DNA of 64,000 bases from Sphingomonas hankookensis (GTDB lineage: Bacteria; Pseudomonadota; Alphaproteobacteria; Sphingomonadales; Sphingomonadaceae), in contig NZ_CP117025.1 of NCBI RefSeq assembly GCF_028551275.1, positions 2,720,001-2,784,000 on the forward strand, written 5' to 3'. The notes below the pieces were generated by a model, which did no database searches, was not told the DNA's origin, and was given only the letters and a program-made list of their open reading frames with translations. Below are positions 26,578 to 35,088 of the stretch, piece after piece. Each line of letters opens with the position of its first letter. Within the stretch, counting starts at the first letter, position 1. A program made the position numbers and the translations under genes.

Positions 26578-27366
26578 ATGGCAACGTTACTCGATCCGAC
26601 CGCGCGCGGGCGCGTCATCCTTGTCGGCGCAGGTCCCGGCGATCCCGGCCTGCTGACCGTGCGCGCCGTCGAGGCGCTGAAGACCGCCGACGTCGTCGTC
26701 CATGACGGGCTGATCGATCCGCGCGTCCTCGACCTCGCGCCCGCGACCGCACAGCGCATCTCGGTCGCCAAGCAGCGCGCGCGCCACACCCTGCCGCAGG
26801 AATCGATCAACGCGCTGATCGTCGCCCATGTGAAGACCGGCGCGATCGTCGTCCGGCTGAAGGGCGGCGACCCGTTCATCTTCGGTCGCGGCGGTGAAGA
26901 GGTCGAGGCGGTCCGCGCCGCCGGCCTGACCGTAGAGGTCATTCCCGGCGTCTCGGCCGCGCTCGGCTGTGCGGCGGGCGCGATGCTGCCGCTCACCCAT
27001 CGCGACTGGTCGTCGGCGGTCAGCTTCGTCGCCGGCCAGTGCAAGGGCTTAAGCGAACAGGACTGGTCGGGCCTCGCCGGACAGGGTCGCACGCTGGTCA
27101 TCTATATGGGCGTCGCCACTGCCGAGGCGATCGCCGACAAGCTGATGGCCGATGGCGTCGCCCCCGACATGCCGGTCGCGGTGCTGGAGCGCGGCACCTA
27201 TGCCGACGCTCGCGCGCTGCGCACCCTGCTCGCCGATCTCGGCCCGATGGTCGCGCGCGAGGATGTGAAGAGCCCGGCGGTGATCGTCGTCGGCGAAGTG
27301 GTGCAACTGGCCGATGCCGAGGACAAGCTCGGCAATTGGGCGAAAGCGGCGGAGTTGCTGGCATGA
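26578..27366 (+). CDS. cobA: Uroporphyrinogen-III C-methyltransferase
   Basis: A 262-residue SUMT that methylates uroporphyrinogen III to precorrin-2, which here supplies the siroheme of CysI. It has GAGPGDPGLLT near the N-terminus, VVRLKGGDPFIFGRGGEE (about residue 95) and the C-terminal SAM-binding region. It lacks the CysG dehydrogenase/ferrochelatase half. The ATG at 26578 is preferred over a TTG 12 codons earlier. It is the first gene of the cys operon, with a 4-nt overlap to the next gene. Confidence 0.93.
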   Translation: MATLLDPTARGRVILVGAGPGDPGLLTVRAVEALKTADVVVHDGLIDPRVLDLAPATAQRISVAKQRARHTLPQESINALIVAHVKTGAIVVRLKGGDPFIFGRGGEEVEAVRAAGLTVEVIPGVSAALGCAAGAMLPLTHRDWSSAVSFVAGQCKGLSEQDWSGLAGQGRTLVIYMGVATAEAIADKLMADGVAPDMPVAVLERGTYADARALRTLLADLGPMVAREDVKSPAVIVVGEVVQLADAEDKLGNWAKAAELLA

Positions 27367-27659
27367 AGCTGCTGACCGGAAACGACCTCGCCACCGGCGA
27401 CGTGACCTGGTGGACCGGCGGCGACTGGTCGCGCCATGTCGAGGATGCGGCGGACGTCGGTGAGGACGGTGAACGCATCGCCCTGGTCGAGGAAGCCGCC
27501 CGCCGGGTCAACGTGCCGTACGTGATCGACGCGGTGGCAACCCCCGAAGGCCCCCGCCCCGCCCACATCAAGGACCGCATCCGCGCCCTCGGCCCCACGG
27601 TGCGCACCGACCTGACGCTAAAGCCCGCCGACCCCGACGCCGGAGCGTGGGTGATCTAA
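27363..27659 (+). CDS. DUF2849 family protein of the sulfite reductase operon
   Basis: A 98-residue protein starting MKLLTGNDLATGDVTWW, a signature of the DUF2849 family. This family is almost always found between a SUMT gene and cysI in alphaproteobacteria. It is acidic, has no membrane segment, and is presumably cytosolic. A role in siroheme or sulfite reductase maturation is inferred from position only. It overlaps cobA by 4 nt (ATGA). Confidence 0.88.
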   Translation: MKLLTGNDLATGDVTWWTGGDWSRHVEDAADVGEDGERIALVEEAARRVNVPYVIDAVATPEGPRPAHIKDRIRALGPTVRTDLTLKPADPDAGAWVI

Positions 27660-27662
27660 TCA

Positions 27663-27712
27663 AGCTCCTCCCCGCTCCGCGGGGAGGGGGACCAGCCGCA
27701 GGCTGGTGGAGG
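27663..27712. repeat. Second-type palindromic repeat before cysI
   Basis: A hairpin CTCCTCCCC...GGGGAGG is followed by a second small palindrome CCAGCC-GCAGG-CTGG and then GGAGGGGG. The first hairpin resembles the terminator at 8200 but lacks a T-run. It lies between DUF2849 and cysI and could separate or stabilise operon mRNA segments. It is a different family from the paired palindromes. Confidence 0.6.
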
Positions 27713-27778
27713 GGGGTGTCCCCAAGCGCAGCATCGCTGACGCAACACCCCTTCCCCGCCAACGGAGAGGACTTCGAA

Positions 27779-29413
27779 GTGTACCAATACGACACCTACG
27801 ACCAGTCGATCGTCGACGCCCGCGTCGCGGAGTTCCGTGATCAGGTCGAACGCCGCCTGTCGGGCCATCTGACCGAGGATCAGTTCAAGCCGCTGCGGCT
27901 GATGAACGGCCTGTATCTTCAGCTCCACGCCTACATGCTGCGGGTCGCCATCCCCTATGGCACGCTGTCGTCGACGCAGATGCGGGTGCTGGGCGACATC
28001 GCGCGCACATACGACCGCGGCTATGGCCATTTCACCACGCGGCAGAACCTCCAGTTCAACTGGATCAAGCTGGCCGACACGCCCGACATTCTGGAAAAGC
28101 TGGCGAAGGTCGAGATGCACGCCATCCAGACCAGCGGCAACTGCATCCGCAACATCAGCTCGGACCAGTTCGCCGGCGCCGCCGCCGACGAGCTGACCGA
28201 TCCGCGCCCCTGGGCCGAGCTGCTGCGCCAGTGGAGCACCTTCCACCCCGAATTCAGCTACCTGCCGCGCAAGTTCAAGATCGCGGTCATCGCGGCTGAC
28301 GAAGACCGTGCCGCGATGCGCCTGCACGACATCGGCCTGCGCATCGTCGAACGGGACGGCGTGGCGGGGGCCGAGGTCTATGTCGGCGGCGGCATGGGCC
28401 GCACGCCGATGATCGCGCCGCTGGTCAACGACTTCGTGCCGTTGTCCGACCTGATGAGCTATCTCGAAGCCTGCCTGCGCGTCTACAATCGCTACGGCCG
28501 CCGCGACAACATGTACAAGGCGCGGATCAAGATCCTGATCCACGAGATCGGCGTCGACCAGTATCGTGCCGAGGTCGCCGAAGAGTTCGCGCACATCAAG
28601 ACGCTCGGCATCGATCCGCCCCAAGCCGAATTCGACCGTATCGCGGCCTTCTTTGCCGATCCCGCCTTTGCCGATACCTCGGCCGACGCCCCGGTCGATC
28701 GCAGCGACGCCGGCTTCGCCGCGTGGCTCGACCAGAACACGCACGCCCACAAGCGCGCGGGCTACACCATCGTGACGATCAGCCTGAAGCCGACCGGCGG
28801 CATCCCCGGCGACGCTTCGGCGGATCAGATCGATGCGATGGCCGATCTGGCGGAGGCGTACAGCTTCGCCGAACTGCGCGTCACCCATGCGCAGAACATC
28901 GTCCTGCCGCATGTCCGCTCGGGCGACCTGCGCGCGGTCTATGACCGGCTGGTGGCGATCGGGCTGGCCGAGGCCAATCTCGACCTCATTACCGACATCA
29001 TCGCCTGCCCCGGCCTCGATTATTGCAGCCTCGCCAATGCCCGCTCGATCCCGCTCGCGCAGAAGATCGCCGATCGCTTCGCCGATCCGGTCCGCCAGCG
29101 GGACCTCGGCGAACTGAAGCTCAAGATCAGCGGCTGCATCAACGCCTGCGGCCACCATCATGCCGGGCATATCGGCATCCTCGGCGTCGACCGGAAGGGG
29201 ACCGAGAACTACCAGCTGCTGCTCGGCGGATCGGGCGCGGAGGACGTGTCGCTCGGCAAGATCACCGGCCCGGGCTTTTCGGAGGACGGCGTGGTCGACG
29301 CGATCGAGCGCGTCACCGACCGCTATCTCGCCGAACGGAACGACGGGGAGCGCTTCGTCGACACCTATCGCCGGATCGGCATGGAACCGTTCAAGGAGGC
29401 GATTTATGGGTAA
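27779..29413 (+). CDS. cysI: Assimilatory sulfite (nitrite/sulfite) reductase hemoprotein
   Basis: A 544-residue siroheme [4Fe-4S] reductase that reduces sulfite to sulfide with six electrons. It has two ferredoxin-like/siroheme repeats: residues ~60-330 with GHFTTRQNLQFNWI, and a C-terminal half. The cluster ligands lie in CPGLDYCSLA and ISGCINACGHHHAGHIG. The GTG at 27779 is chosen because GGAGAGG at 27764-27770 is well placed; the longer frame reads through the palindromic repeat. RidA overlaps its 3' end by 8 nt. Confidence 0.94.
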   Translation: MYQYDTYDQSIVDARVAEFRDQVERRLSGHLTEDQFKPLRLMNGLYLQLHAYMLRVAIPYGTLSSTQMRVLGDIARTYDRGYGHFTTRQNLQFNWIKLADTPDILEKLAKVEMHAIQTSGNCIRNISSDQFAGAAADELTDPRPWAELLRQWSTFHPEFSYLPRKFKIAVIAADEDRAAMRLHDIGLRIVERDGVAGAEVYVGGGMGRTPMIAPLVNDFVPLSDLMSYLEACLRVYNRYGRRDNMYKARIKILIHEIGVDQYRAEVAEEFAHIKTLGIDPPQAEFDRIAAFFADPAFADTSADAPVDRSDAGFAAWLDQNTHAHKRAGYTIVTISLKPTGGIPGDASADQIDAMADLAEAYSFAELRVTHAQNIVLPHVRSGDLRAVYDRLVAIGLAEANLDLITDIIACPGLDYCSLANARSIPLAQKIADRFADPVRQRDLGELKLKISGCINACGHHHAGHIGILGVDRKGTENYQLLLGGSGAEDVSLGKITGPGFSEDGVVDAIERVTDRYLAERNDGERFVDTYRRIGMEPFKEAIYG

Positions 29414-29813
29414 GCGATCCGCCGTTTTCCCGGCCGCGCCGCATGCGCTCTATGCCGAACACGGCTACTCCCCGGCAATCCGCGCCAACGGCCTGTTGTT
29501 CGTATCCGGGCAGGTCGGCGCGCGCAGCGACGGCACGCCCGAACCCGACCTCGCCGACGAGGTTGCGCTGGCCTTCGCCAACCTGACCGCCGTGCTGGCT
29601 GGGGCCGGCTGCACCCCGGCGGACGTCGTCGATGTGCAGATCTTCACCACCGATCCCGAAGCGGTCCTGCCGCTGCTGTTCGCGCACCATCCGGCCTATT
29701 GGGGCGATGCGCCCCTGCCCGCGCTGACCGCGACCGGCGTAACCTGGCTCGCCGGGTTCCGCTTCGAACTGAAAGTCGTCGCGCGCCTGCCCGACAATGG
29801 AGAGACGGCATGA
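29406..29813 (+). CDS. RidA/YjgF family protein within the cys operon
   Basis: A 135-residue Rid-family protein. It has the N-terminal block HALYAEHGYSPAIRANGLLFVSGQVG and the C-terminal strand region GFRFELKVVARLP. Rid proteins hydrolyse reactive enamine/imine intermediates. The catalytic arginine expected near the C-terminus in the RidA subfamily (an 'xEIEAIA'-type segment) is not obvious, so it belongs to another Rid subgroup. It overlaps cysI by 8 nt and DUF934 by 4 nt, so it is firmly part of the operon, where a RidA gene is not usual. Confidence 0.85.
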   Translation: MGKRSAVFPAAPHALYAEHGYSPAIRANGLLFVSGQVGARSDGTPEPDLADEVALAFANLTAVLAGAGCTPADVVDVQIFTTDPEAVLPLLFAHHPAYWGDAPLPALTATGVTWLAGFRFELKVVARLPDNGETA

Positions 29814-30235
29814 ACGAACCGCTGCGCCTGCGCGACGATGCCGCGCATGACGAACCCGCCGTCACCCTCGACGCGTTCCTCGGTCAGTCGAACTCGACCG
29901 CCGTTCGGATCGAAGCGGGCGACGACGCCCGTCTGCTTCTCCCGTACCTCGACCGACTGTCCCTGATCGAGGTCAGCTTCCCCAAATTCCGCGACGGACG
30001 CGGCTATTCGGCCGGGCGCATCCTGCGCGAGGCAGGCTATACCGGCGAACTGCGGGCCGAAGGCGACGTGCTCGTCGACCAGATTCCGCTGATGCGCCGC
30101 TGCGGCTTCGACAGCTTCGCGCCCTCCGCCCCGATCGATCGCGCCGCGCTCGACCGCGTGCTCGAACGCTACGACCATGTCTATCAGGCCGCGGCCGACG
30201 GGCATGTCCCGGTGTGGAAACTGCGCCATGGCTGA
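29810..30235 (+). CDS. DUF934 family protein (sulfite reductase associated)
   Basis: A 141-residue protein of the DUF934 family, found next to cysI and cysH in many proteobacteria and proposed, from position, to act as an accessory to sulfite reductase. It shows VSFPKFRDGRGYSAGRILRE (about 58-77) and DQIPLMRRCGFDSF (about 92-105). Its ATG overlaps the RidA stop (ATGA) and it overlaps cysH by 8 nt. Confidence 0.92.
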   Translation: MNEPLRLRDDAAHDEPAVTLDAFLGQSNSTAVRIEAGDDARLLLPYLDRLSLIEVSFPKFRDGRGYSAGRILREAGYTGELRAEGDVLVDQIPLMRRCGFDSFAPSAPIDRAALDRVLERYDHVYQAAADGHVPVWKLRHG

Positions 30236-31013
30236 TGCCGATCCCGACATCCGCGTGCGCGACCGGCTGACGGTCGGGCCGCGCTACACCGCCGCCGATG
30301 CCGCGGCGCTGAACGCCCGTTTCGACCGCGTGTCGACGCAGGAAATGCTGACCGTTGCCCTGCGCGAACGGCTGCTGGGTAACGTCGCGGCCGTATCGTC
30401 GTTCGGCGCAGAATCCGCGGTGTTGTTGCACCTGATCGCCTCTGTCGATCCGTCGGTCCCTGTCCTGTTTCTCGAAACCGGCAAGCATTTCCCCGAAACG
30501 CTCGCCTATCGCGACCTGCTGGTCGAACGGCTGGGCCTGACCGATTTCCGCAACCTGACGCCCGATGCCGATCTGCTGGCAGCAAAGGACGCAACAGGTC
30601 TGCGCTGGTCCTACGATCCGGACGGCTGCTGCGACCTGCGCAAGGTCGAACCGCTTGCGCGCGGCTTGCTGGGCTTCGATGCCAGCTTCACCGGGCGCAA
30701 GGCGTTCCAGTCGGCAACCCGCACCGCCCTGCCCCGCTTCGAACTTGATACCTCGGACGCGGTCGGCCGGTTGAAGGTCAATCCGCTCATCACCTGGACC
30801 CCGGCCGACATCGACGCCTATTTCGCGCAGCACGACCTGCCGCGCCACCCGCTGGTCGAACAGGGTTTCCCGTCGATCGGCTGCCAGCCCTGCACCAACC
30901 GGGTAAAGCCGGGCGAAGACCCGCGATCCGGCCGCTGGGCCGGCTGGGACAAGGTCGAATGCGGGATTCACAAGCCGCTGCCCGACGGCGATCCGAACCT
31001 GCCGAGCTTCTGA
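30228..31013 (+). CDS. cysH: Adenylyl-sulfate reductase (thioredoxin), [4Fe-4S] CysH type
   Basis: A 261-residue reductase of the PAPS/APS family. The PP-loop is SSFGAESAVLLH (57-68). The four cluster cysteines are Cys134-Cys135 (CCDLRK) and Cys219/Cys222 (CQPC), and the catalytic Cys245 is in the ECGIH tail. The cluster cysteines indicate an APS reductase that makes sulfite from APS, not the cluster-free PAPS reductase of enteric bacteria. It is the last gene of the operon and is followed by a hairpin. Confidence 0.93.
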   Translation: MADADPDIRVRDRLTVGPRYTAADAAALNARFDRVSTQEMLTVALRERLLGNVAAVSSFGAESAVLLHLIASVDPSVPVLFLETGKHFPETLAYRDLLVERLGLTDFRNLTPDADLLAAKDATGLRWSYDPDGCCDLRKVEPLARGLLGFDASFTGRKAFQSATRTALPRFELDTSDAVGRLKVNPLITWTPADIDAYFAQHDLPRHPLVEQGFPSIGCQPCTNRVKPGEDPRSGRWAGWDKVECGIHKPLPDGDPNLPSF

Positions 31014-31020
31014 GGCGCGC

Positions 31021-31046
31021 TTGCCCCCGCCAGCGTTCGGGGGCAA
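31021..31046. other. Hairpin after cysH
   Basis: An 8-bp perfect stem TTGCCCCC/GGGGGCAA with a 10-nt loop begins 8 nt after the cysH stop. There is no T-run, so it is not a classic intrinsic terminator. It may end transcription with a factor or stabilise the 3' end of the cys mRNA. Confidence 0.55.
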
Positions 31047-31055
31047 AGCGGCGCG

Positions 31056-31511
31056 ATGCAGCAATCGGCAGTCGCCTATTTCACCAACGGTCGGATCATC
31101 ATCGCGCCAGTCTCGCGCACCGTGTCGGGGGACAACATCGCCACCGATCCGAAATGGTTCGGCAAGTCGGCCAAGAAGACGGTAATCGCGCAGGCGATCG
31201 GCGAAGGGCTGGCAGCATCCCGTGCCGACGTACCCGACCCGACGTCCGAAGAGTGGAAGCGCCAGTTCATTCCGTTTCAGGATGCGGCGGCAGTAAAGAA
31301 TTTCAAGACGTTCATGCGCGACGCCCGGCGCGTCGATATCGAACGAACCGACGATGCGGTGACGCTAACCCCGTTCGACAATCTCGGCCCGAATAACGGC
31401 TTCGAAGCGCGGGAGAGCGACATCGTGACGCTCGTCACCGAGGATACGGAAACCCTCGCGGTCCATGTTCTGGCGTTGCTCGGCCCGCGACCGCCGGCCA
31501 TGTCGGGCTGA
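31056..31511 (+). CDS. Hypothetical protein
   Basis: A 151-residue soluble protein I do not recognise. It begins with a beta-strand-like segment (VAYFTNGRIIIAPVSRTVSG). A lysine-rich helix-turn region follows (WFGKSAKKTVIAQAIGEGL), then a domain with NFKTFMRDARRVDIERTDDAVTLTPF and a final hydrophobic helix. It has no signal peptide or metal motif. It lies after the cys operon but is probably independent of it. Immunity- or stress-type small proteins have similar composition, but there is no evidence for that here. Confidence 0.6.
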   Translation: MQQSAVAYFTNGRIIIAPVSRTVSGDNIATDPKWFGKSAKKTVIAQAIGEGLAASRADVPDPTSEEWKRQFIPFQDAAAVKNFKTFMRDARRVDIERTDDAVTLTPFDNLGPNNGFEARESDIVTLVTEDTETLAVHVLALLGPRPPAMSG

Positions 31512-31531
31512 CCAAGCCGGCGGCCCCGTCG

Positions 31532-31882
31532 TCAGTCGCGCCCGAAAAAGTACACCGCCTCCAGGACGAACCCGAGCACGATTAGGAACCGCTCATAGGG
31601 CAGGCGTTCCGGCGGTTCGCCGGCGCGCACGACAGGCATCGCACCGCTACGGCGGAGCAGTTCCTCGCGGTGCAGCCGTGCGATCACGATCCCCGGATCG
31701 CCTTCCGGCTCATACGGCCCCGGCGAACCGTACAGCATCGGCACCTCGGTCAGCAGCCCCTGCTCGACCTTCTGCGCCGCCTCGGCACGTTGTCGCAGGT
31801 GTTCGGCAAAGGCGTCGCCGTCACCGTCGACGGTGCCGGTCGGAACCTTGTTGCGCAGTTCCTCCATCCATCGACCGGTCAT
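31532..31882 (-). CDS. Hypothetical protein
   Basis: A 116-residue protein, family unknown. The helical, charged N-terminal half (HLRQRAEAAQKVEQGLL) leads into a proline/glycine-rich linker (YGSPGPYEPEGDPGI). A C-terminal hydrophobic segment follows (FLIVLGFVLEAVYFFGRD, about 98-116) that may be a tail anchor. It is convergent with the previous gene. It precedes the GMC operon end but is a separate transcription unit. Confidence 0.55.
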   Translation of the reverse strand: MTGRWMEELRNKVPTGTVDGDGDAFAEHLRQRAEAAQKVEQGLLTEVPMLYGSPGPYEPEGDPGIVIARLHREELLRRSGAMPVVRAGEPPERLPYERFLIVLGFVLEAVYFFGRD

Positions 31883-31977
31883 ATCGCGCCTCCGCCGTGC
31901 ATCAGGACCGCTCTACCGGCGCAGGGTAAACGAAAAGGAAGCGGCGCGGACGATCACGCCCGTGCCGCTCGTTCGCC

Positions 31978-33654
31978 TCAAGCCCAGGCCTTGGTCCGCA
32001 CCGCATGGTCCGCCGCACGCGCGGTCAGCGCCATGAAGGTCAGCGACGGATTGACGCACGACACCGACGCCATCTGCGCACCGTCGGTGACGTACAGGTT
32101 CGACGCGTCGTGCGCCTGACTCCACTGGTTCAGCACCGACCTCCGCGGGTCCGCCCCCATGCGCGCGCCGCCCATTTCATGGATCGCATCGCCCGGGACA
32201 TGGGCGCCTTCATAGCTGTGGACGTTCACCAGACCGGCGGCCTTCAGCATCTTCTCGCCCTCGATGCGGGCGTCGGCCATCATCTTGAGCTCGTTGTCGC
32301 GGAAGGTGACGTCGAACTTCATCAGCGGCACGCCGAACCGGTCGACCTTGTTCGCATGCAGCGACACCCGGTTGTCGGCATAGGGCAGGCACTCGCCGAA
32401 CGCACCCATCCCGAACTTCCACGGGCCGTACTGGCGCATGCCGTGCTTCATATCCTTGCCGAAGCCGACCGGAGCCGCCGGATCGCGCCGCGCGCTGCCC
32501 TGATAGCCATAGCCACGACGGAAGCCGACACCTTCCTCGCCATTCAGGTTGCGGAAGCGCGGAACATAGACCCCGCCCGGCCGCCGCCCGAATTCGATCA
32601 GGTCGGTCATGCCCGGAATCTCGCCCTCCGCGCCGACGCGGAAGATATGGTCCATCACATAGCGGCCCAGCGTCCTGCTGCTGTCGAAATGGCTGCGACC
32701 GCCACCGCCCATGCGCGAGTTCATCAAAATCTGCGTCGACGCCATCGCCGATGCGCACAGGAACACCATGCCGGCCTGCACCGTCTGCGCCTGGCCGGTC
32801 TTCGCATCGATGAAGCGGACCCCGGTCACTTTCTTACGCGCGGCATCATATTCGAGGTTCGTGACCACCGCATCGGACTGCAGCGTCAACCGCCCGGTCG
32901 CCCGCGCAGCAGGCAGCGTCACCGCCTGGGTCGAGAAATAGGCGCCGAACGAACAGCCATTGCCGCACTGGTTGCGGAACTGGCACTTGCTGCGGTTCTG
33001 GTCGGGCTTGTCCTCGGTCATGTTGGACAGGCGGGTGTGGATCAGCTTGCGCCCCGGAAACTGGGTCTCCAGCCGCTGCTTCAGCCACTTCTCCGCGACG
33101 TTCATCGGCATCGGCGGCTGGAATTCGCTGTCGGGCAGGTATGGCAGGTTCTCACGCGATCCCGACACGCCGATATATTTCTCGACATAGCTGTACCAGG
33201 GCGCGACGTCGTCATAGCCGATCGGCCATTCGCCATCGATCCCTTCGCGCGTGTTCGCCGCGAAGTCGTCCGCACTCCACCGGAACGACCAGCGCCCCCA
33301 GATCAGCGACTTGCCGCCGACCGCACCGGGGCGGATCCAGTAGAATTTTTCCCCCTCGTCGAACGCATAGGGGTTCAGCCGGTCGTCATTGTAGAACTGC
33401 CGGCTGCTCGGCGCGACATAGCCGTGCTTGGCGATGAAATAGTCGCTGTCCATCAGCGGCTTGGGCATCATGTTGCGCGCCGGCACCTCGTAGGCCGGCT
33501 TCCCGTCATAGGGATAGCCCTCGATATGCTCGACCATGCGCCCGCGGTCGAGCATCAGGACGCGCAGGCCCTTTTCGGTCAGTTCCTTCGCGGCGAACCC
33601 GCCGCTGACGCCGGACCCGATGACGATCGCGTCGAACCTGTTGGTGGCAGCCAT
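31978..33654 (-). CDS. GMC-family FAD dehydrogenase (glucoside 3-dehydrogenase large subunit-like)
   Basis: A 558-residue GMC oxidoreductase. The FAD loop is IGSGVSGG (12-19) with EKGLRVLMLDRG after it, and a cysteine-containing segment CQFRNQCGNGCSFGA (about 227-241) may hold an Fe-S cluster. The C-terminal active-site block is 'GGARMG...CVNPSLTFMALTARAADH'. It has no signal peptide and likely crosses with the Tat-signal subunit 3 (34513-35088) as a hitchhiker, as in FAD gluconate and glucose dehydrogenases. In context it resembles LacA-type enzymes that oxidise sugars at C3. It is the last gene of the nine-gene operon. Confidence 0.88.
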   Translation of the reverse strand: MAATNRFDAIVIGSGVSGGFAAKELTEKGLRVLMLDRGRMVEHIEGYPYDGKPAYEVPARNMMPKPLMDSDYFIAKHGYVAPSSRQFYNDDRLNPYAFDEGEKFYWIRPGAVGGKSLIWGRWSFRWSADDFAANTREGIDGEWPIGYDDVAPWYSYVEKYIGVSGSRENLPYLPDSEFQPPMPMNVAEKWLKQRLETQFPGRKLIHTRLSNMTEDKPDQNRSKCQFRNQCGNGCSFGAYFSTQAVTLPAARATGRLTLQSDAVVTNLEYDAARKKVTGVRFIDAKTGQAQTVQAGMVFLCASAMASTQILMNSRMGGGGRSHFDSSRTLGRYVMDHIFRVGAEGEIPGMTDLIEFGRRPGGVYVPRFRNLNGEEGVGFRRGYGYQGSARRDPAAPVGFGKDMKHGMRQYGPWKFGMGAFGECLPYADNRVSLHANKVDRFGVPLMKFDVTFRDNELKMMADARIEGEKMLKAAGLVNVHSYEGAHVPGDAIHEMGGARMGADPRRSVLNQWSQAHDASNLYVTDGAQMASVSCVNPSLTFMALTARAADHAVRTKAWA

Positions 33655-33682
33655 ATGTCCCCTCCCAGGGTCTTGATTCTAT

Positions 33683-34516
33683 TCAGTAACGCAGCGCGCG
33701 CAGCGTGCGGTAGCTCGTCGTGATGTCGGGCAGATAGGGCGCAGGCGCCTGGTCGTTCTCGACATAGAAATGGCGGACACCCCGGCTTCCCGGACGGCGG
33801 AACAGCGCAGCGAAATCGGTCTTGCCGGCACCCACCGCGGTCATGCTGCCATCGGCGCGCGCGTCCTTCACATGATAGGCGTAGAGGCGCGGTCCCAGCC
33901 GGTCGATCCAGCCGCCGACATCCTCGCCGGCATGGCCGACCCAATAGAGGTCGAGTTCGACCTTCACCAGCGACGGGTCGGTTTCCTTGAGCAGCCGTTC
34001 GTACAGGCTGACCCCGCCCGGCTTCACCGTGAATTCGAAGTCGTGATTGTGATAGGCGAAGCCCAACCCCGCCTTGCGCAGGTCGCGGGCGAAGCGGTTG
34101 ATATTGGGCAATGCCTTCGCCCAACCGGCTTCGTTGCGATATTCGTCGGTCATGTACGGCAGGATGACCGTATCGGCGCCCAGCGTCTTCGCCATCGCCA
34201 CCTGCCTGTCGAACGAGCCGAGCAGCGCGTCATAGCCGATATGGACCGATGGCGAGGTCAGCCCCAGCCGGTCCATCGTCCGCCGCAGCATCTTGTGGTC
34301 CATGGCGTCGTACCCGCCGCCGCCATATTCGACCTCGCGATAGCCGATCTTCGCGATCGACGTCAGCGTCGCGACCGGGTCCTTCTGGAACAGGTCGCGG
34401 ACGGTGTAGAGCTGGATACCGATCTTGCCGATCTGTGCGGCCGACGCGGTACGGGTGGCGGCGAGCGCGGCGACGCCGCCCGCCCCGATCAGGAGGTTCC
34501 TGCGATCGATCATCAT
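33683..34516 (-). CDS. Exported sugar phosphate isomerase/epimerase-like TIM-barrel protein
   Basis: A 277-residue xylose-isomerase-like TIM barrel with a Tat signal (DRRNLLIGAGGVAALA, cleavage near ASA|A). Metal ligand motifs are GYREVEYGGGG, the Glu/His-bearing FAYHNHDFEF, VELDLYW and AYHVKDA. Proteins of this kind in keto-glycoside operons act as isomerases or C-C/C-O lyases on 3-keto sugars; here the site would be the periplasm. It overlaps the subunit-3 gene by 4 nt. Confidence 0.85.
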   Translation of the reverse strand: MMIDRRNLLIGAGGVAALAATRTASAAQIGKIGIQLYTVRDLFQKDPVATLTSIAKIGYREVEYGGGGYDAMDHKMLRRTMDRLGLTSPSVHIGYDALLGSFDRQVAMAKTLGADTVILPYMTDEYRNEAGWAKALPNINRFARDLRKAGLGFAYHNHDFEFTVKPGGVSLYERLLKETDPSLVKVELDLYWVGHAGEDVGGWIDRLGPRLYAYHVKDARADGSMTAVGAGKTDFAALFRRPGSRGVRHFYVENDQAPAPYLPDITTSYRTLRALRY

Positions 34517-35088
34517 GCGCTGTAGACCTTGTTGACCTTGGAATAGGGAAAGGCGCCGTCATATTCGCCGGGCACCGGCAGATATTCGCGCTCCTGCGTC
34601 ATGCCGATTTCCGACGTATAATAGCCGGCGATGACCAGCTGGCGGAACGCTTCGAAGAACGTCTTGCCGCCGGTGATCCGGTCGTTCATCGCCAGCGTCA
34701 GCAGCGCGTCCTGCTGTGCCGGTGTCGCCTTGGCGGTCGACACGCGGTAATCGGCCATCGACTTCGCCTCGATCGCGTCCAGTCCGGCGAGGATCGGCAC
34801 GCGCTCGGCCGGATAGGACCAGTCGGCGAGCAGCTTTTCGATATAGGCCGGCACCCCGGCGGCGATCGCGCCAGGCGTATCGGTGGTCGGCAGCACCCGC
34901 TCGCTCAGAGCGGTCATCGCCGCCCGCTGCACGGGCGTGAACACCGCCACGCTCGGCGGCCCTTCGCTGATGGCGGGCACCGGCGTGGTGACCGGTCCGC
35001 TCGCCCCCGCGGCCCGCGCGAGCGGTGCGTAGAGCGCGGTGCCGAACATCGCCGCGACGCCGGCCAGCGCCGTCCTCCGGTCGATCAT
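34513..35088 (-). CDS. Gluconate 2-dehydrogenase subunit 3 family protein (Tat-exported small subunit)
   Basis: A 191-residue protein with a Tat signal (MIDRRTALAGVAAMFG, cleavage near ARA). The mature domain has the family layout: VFTPVQRAAMTALSERVLPTTDTPGA, a helical middle, then 'FFEAFRQLVIAGYYTSEIG' and PYSKVNKVY at the end. Such subunits escort the cofactor-loaded GMC subunit through Tat. It overlaps both neighbours by 4 nt. It corresponds to LacC-like small subunits. Confidence 0.88.
   Translation of the reverse strand: MIDRRTALAGVAAMFGTALYAPLARAAGASGPVTTPVPAISEGPPSVAVFTPVQRAAMTALSERVLPTTDTPGAIAAGVPAYIEKLLADWSYPAERVPILAGLDAIEAKSMADYRVSTAKATPAQQDALLTLAMNDRITGGKTFFEAFRQLVIAGYYTSEIGMTQEREYLPVPGEYDGAFPYSKVNKVYSA

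Noticed and set aside
27663..27752. Possible CRISPR or tandem repeat before cysI
   Set aside because: Only one copy of each small palindrome is present; no regularly spaced direct repeats occur anywhere in the window.
31021..31046. Intrinsic terminator after cysH
   Set aside because: A strong stem but no T-run on either strand; recorded as a hairpin only.
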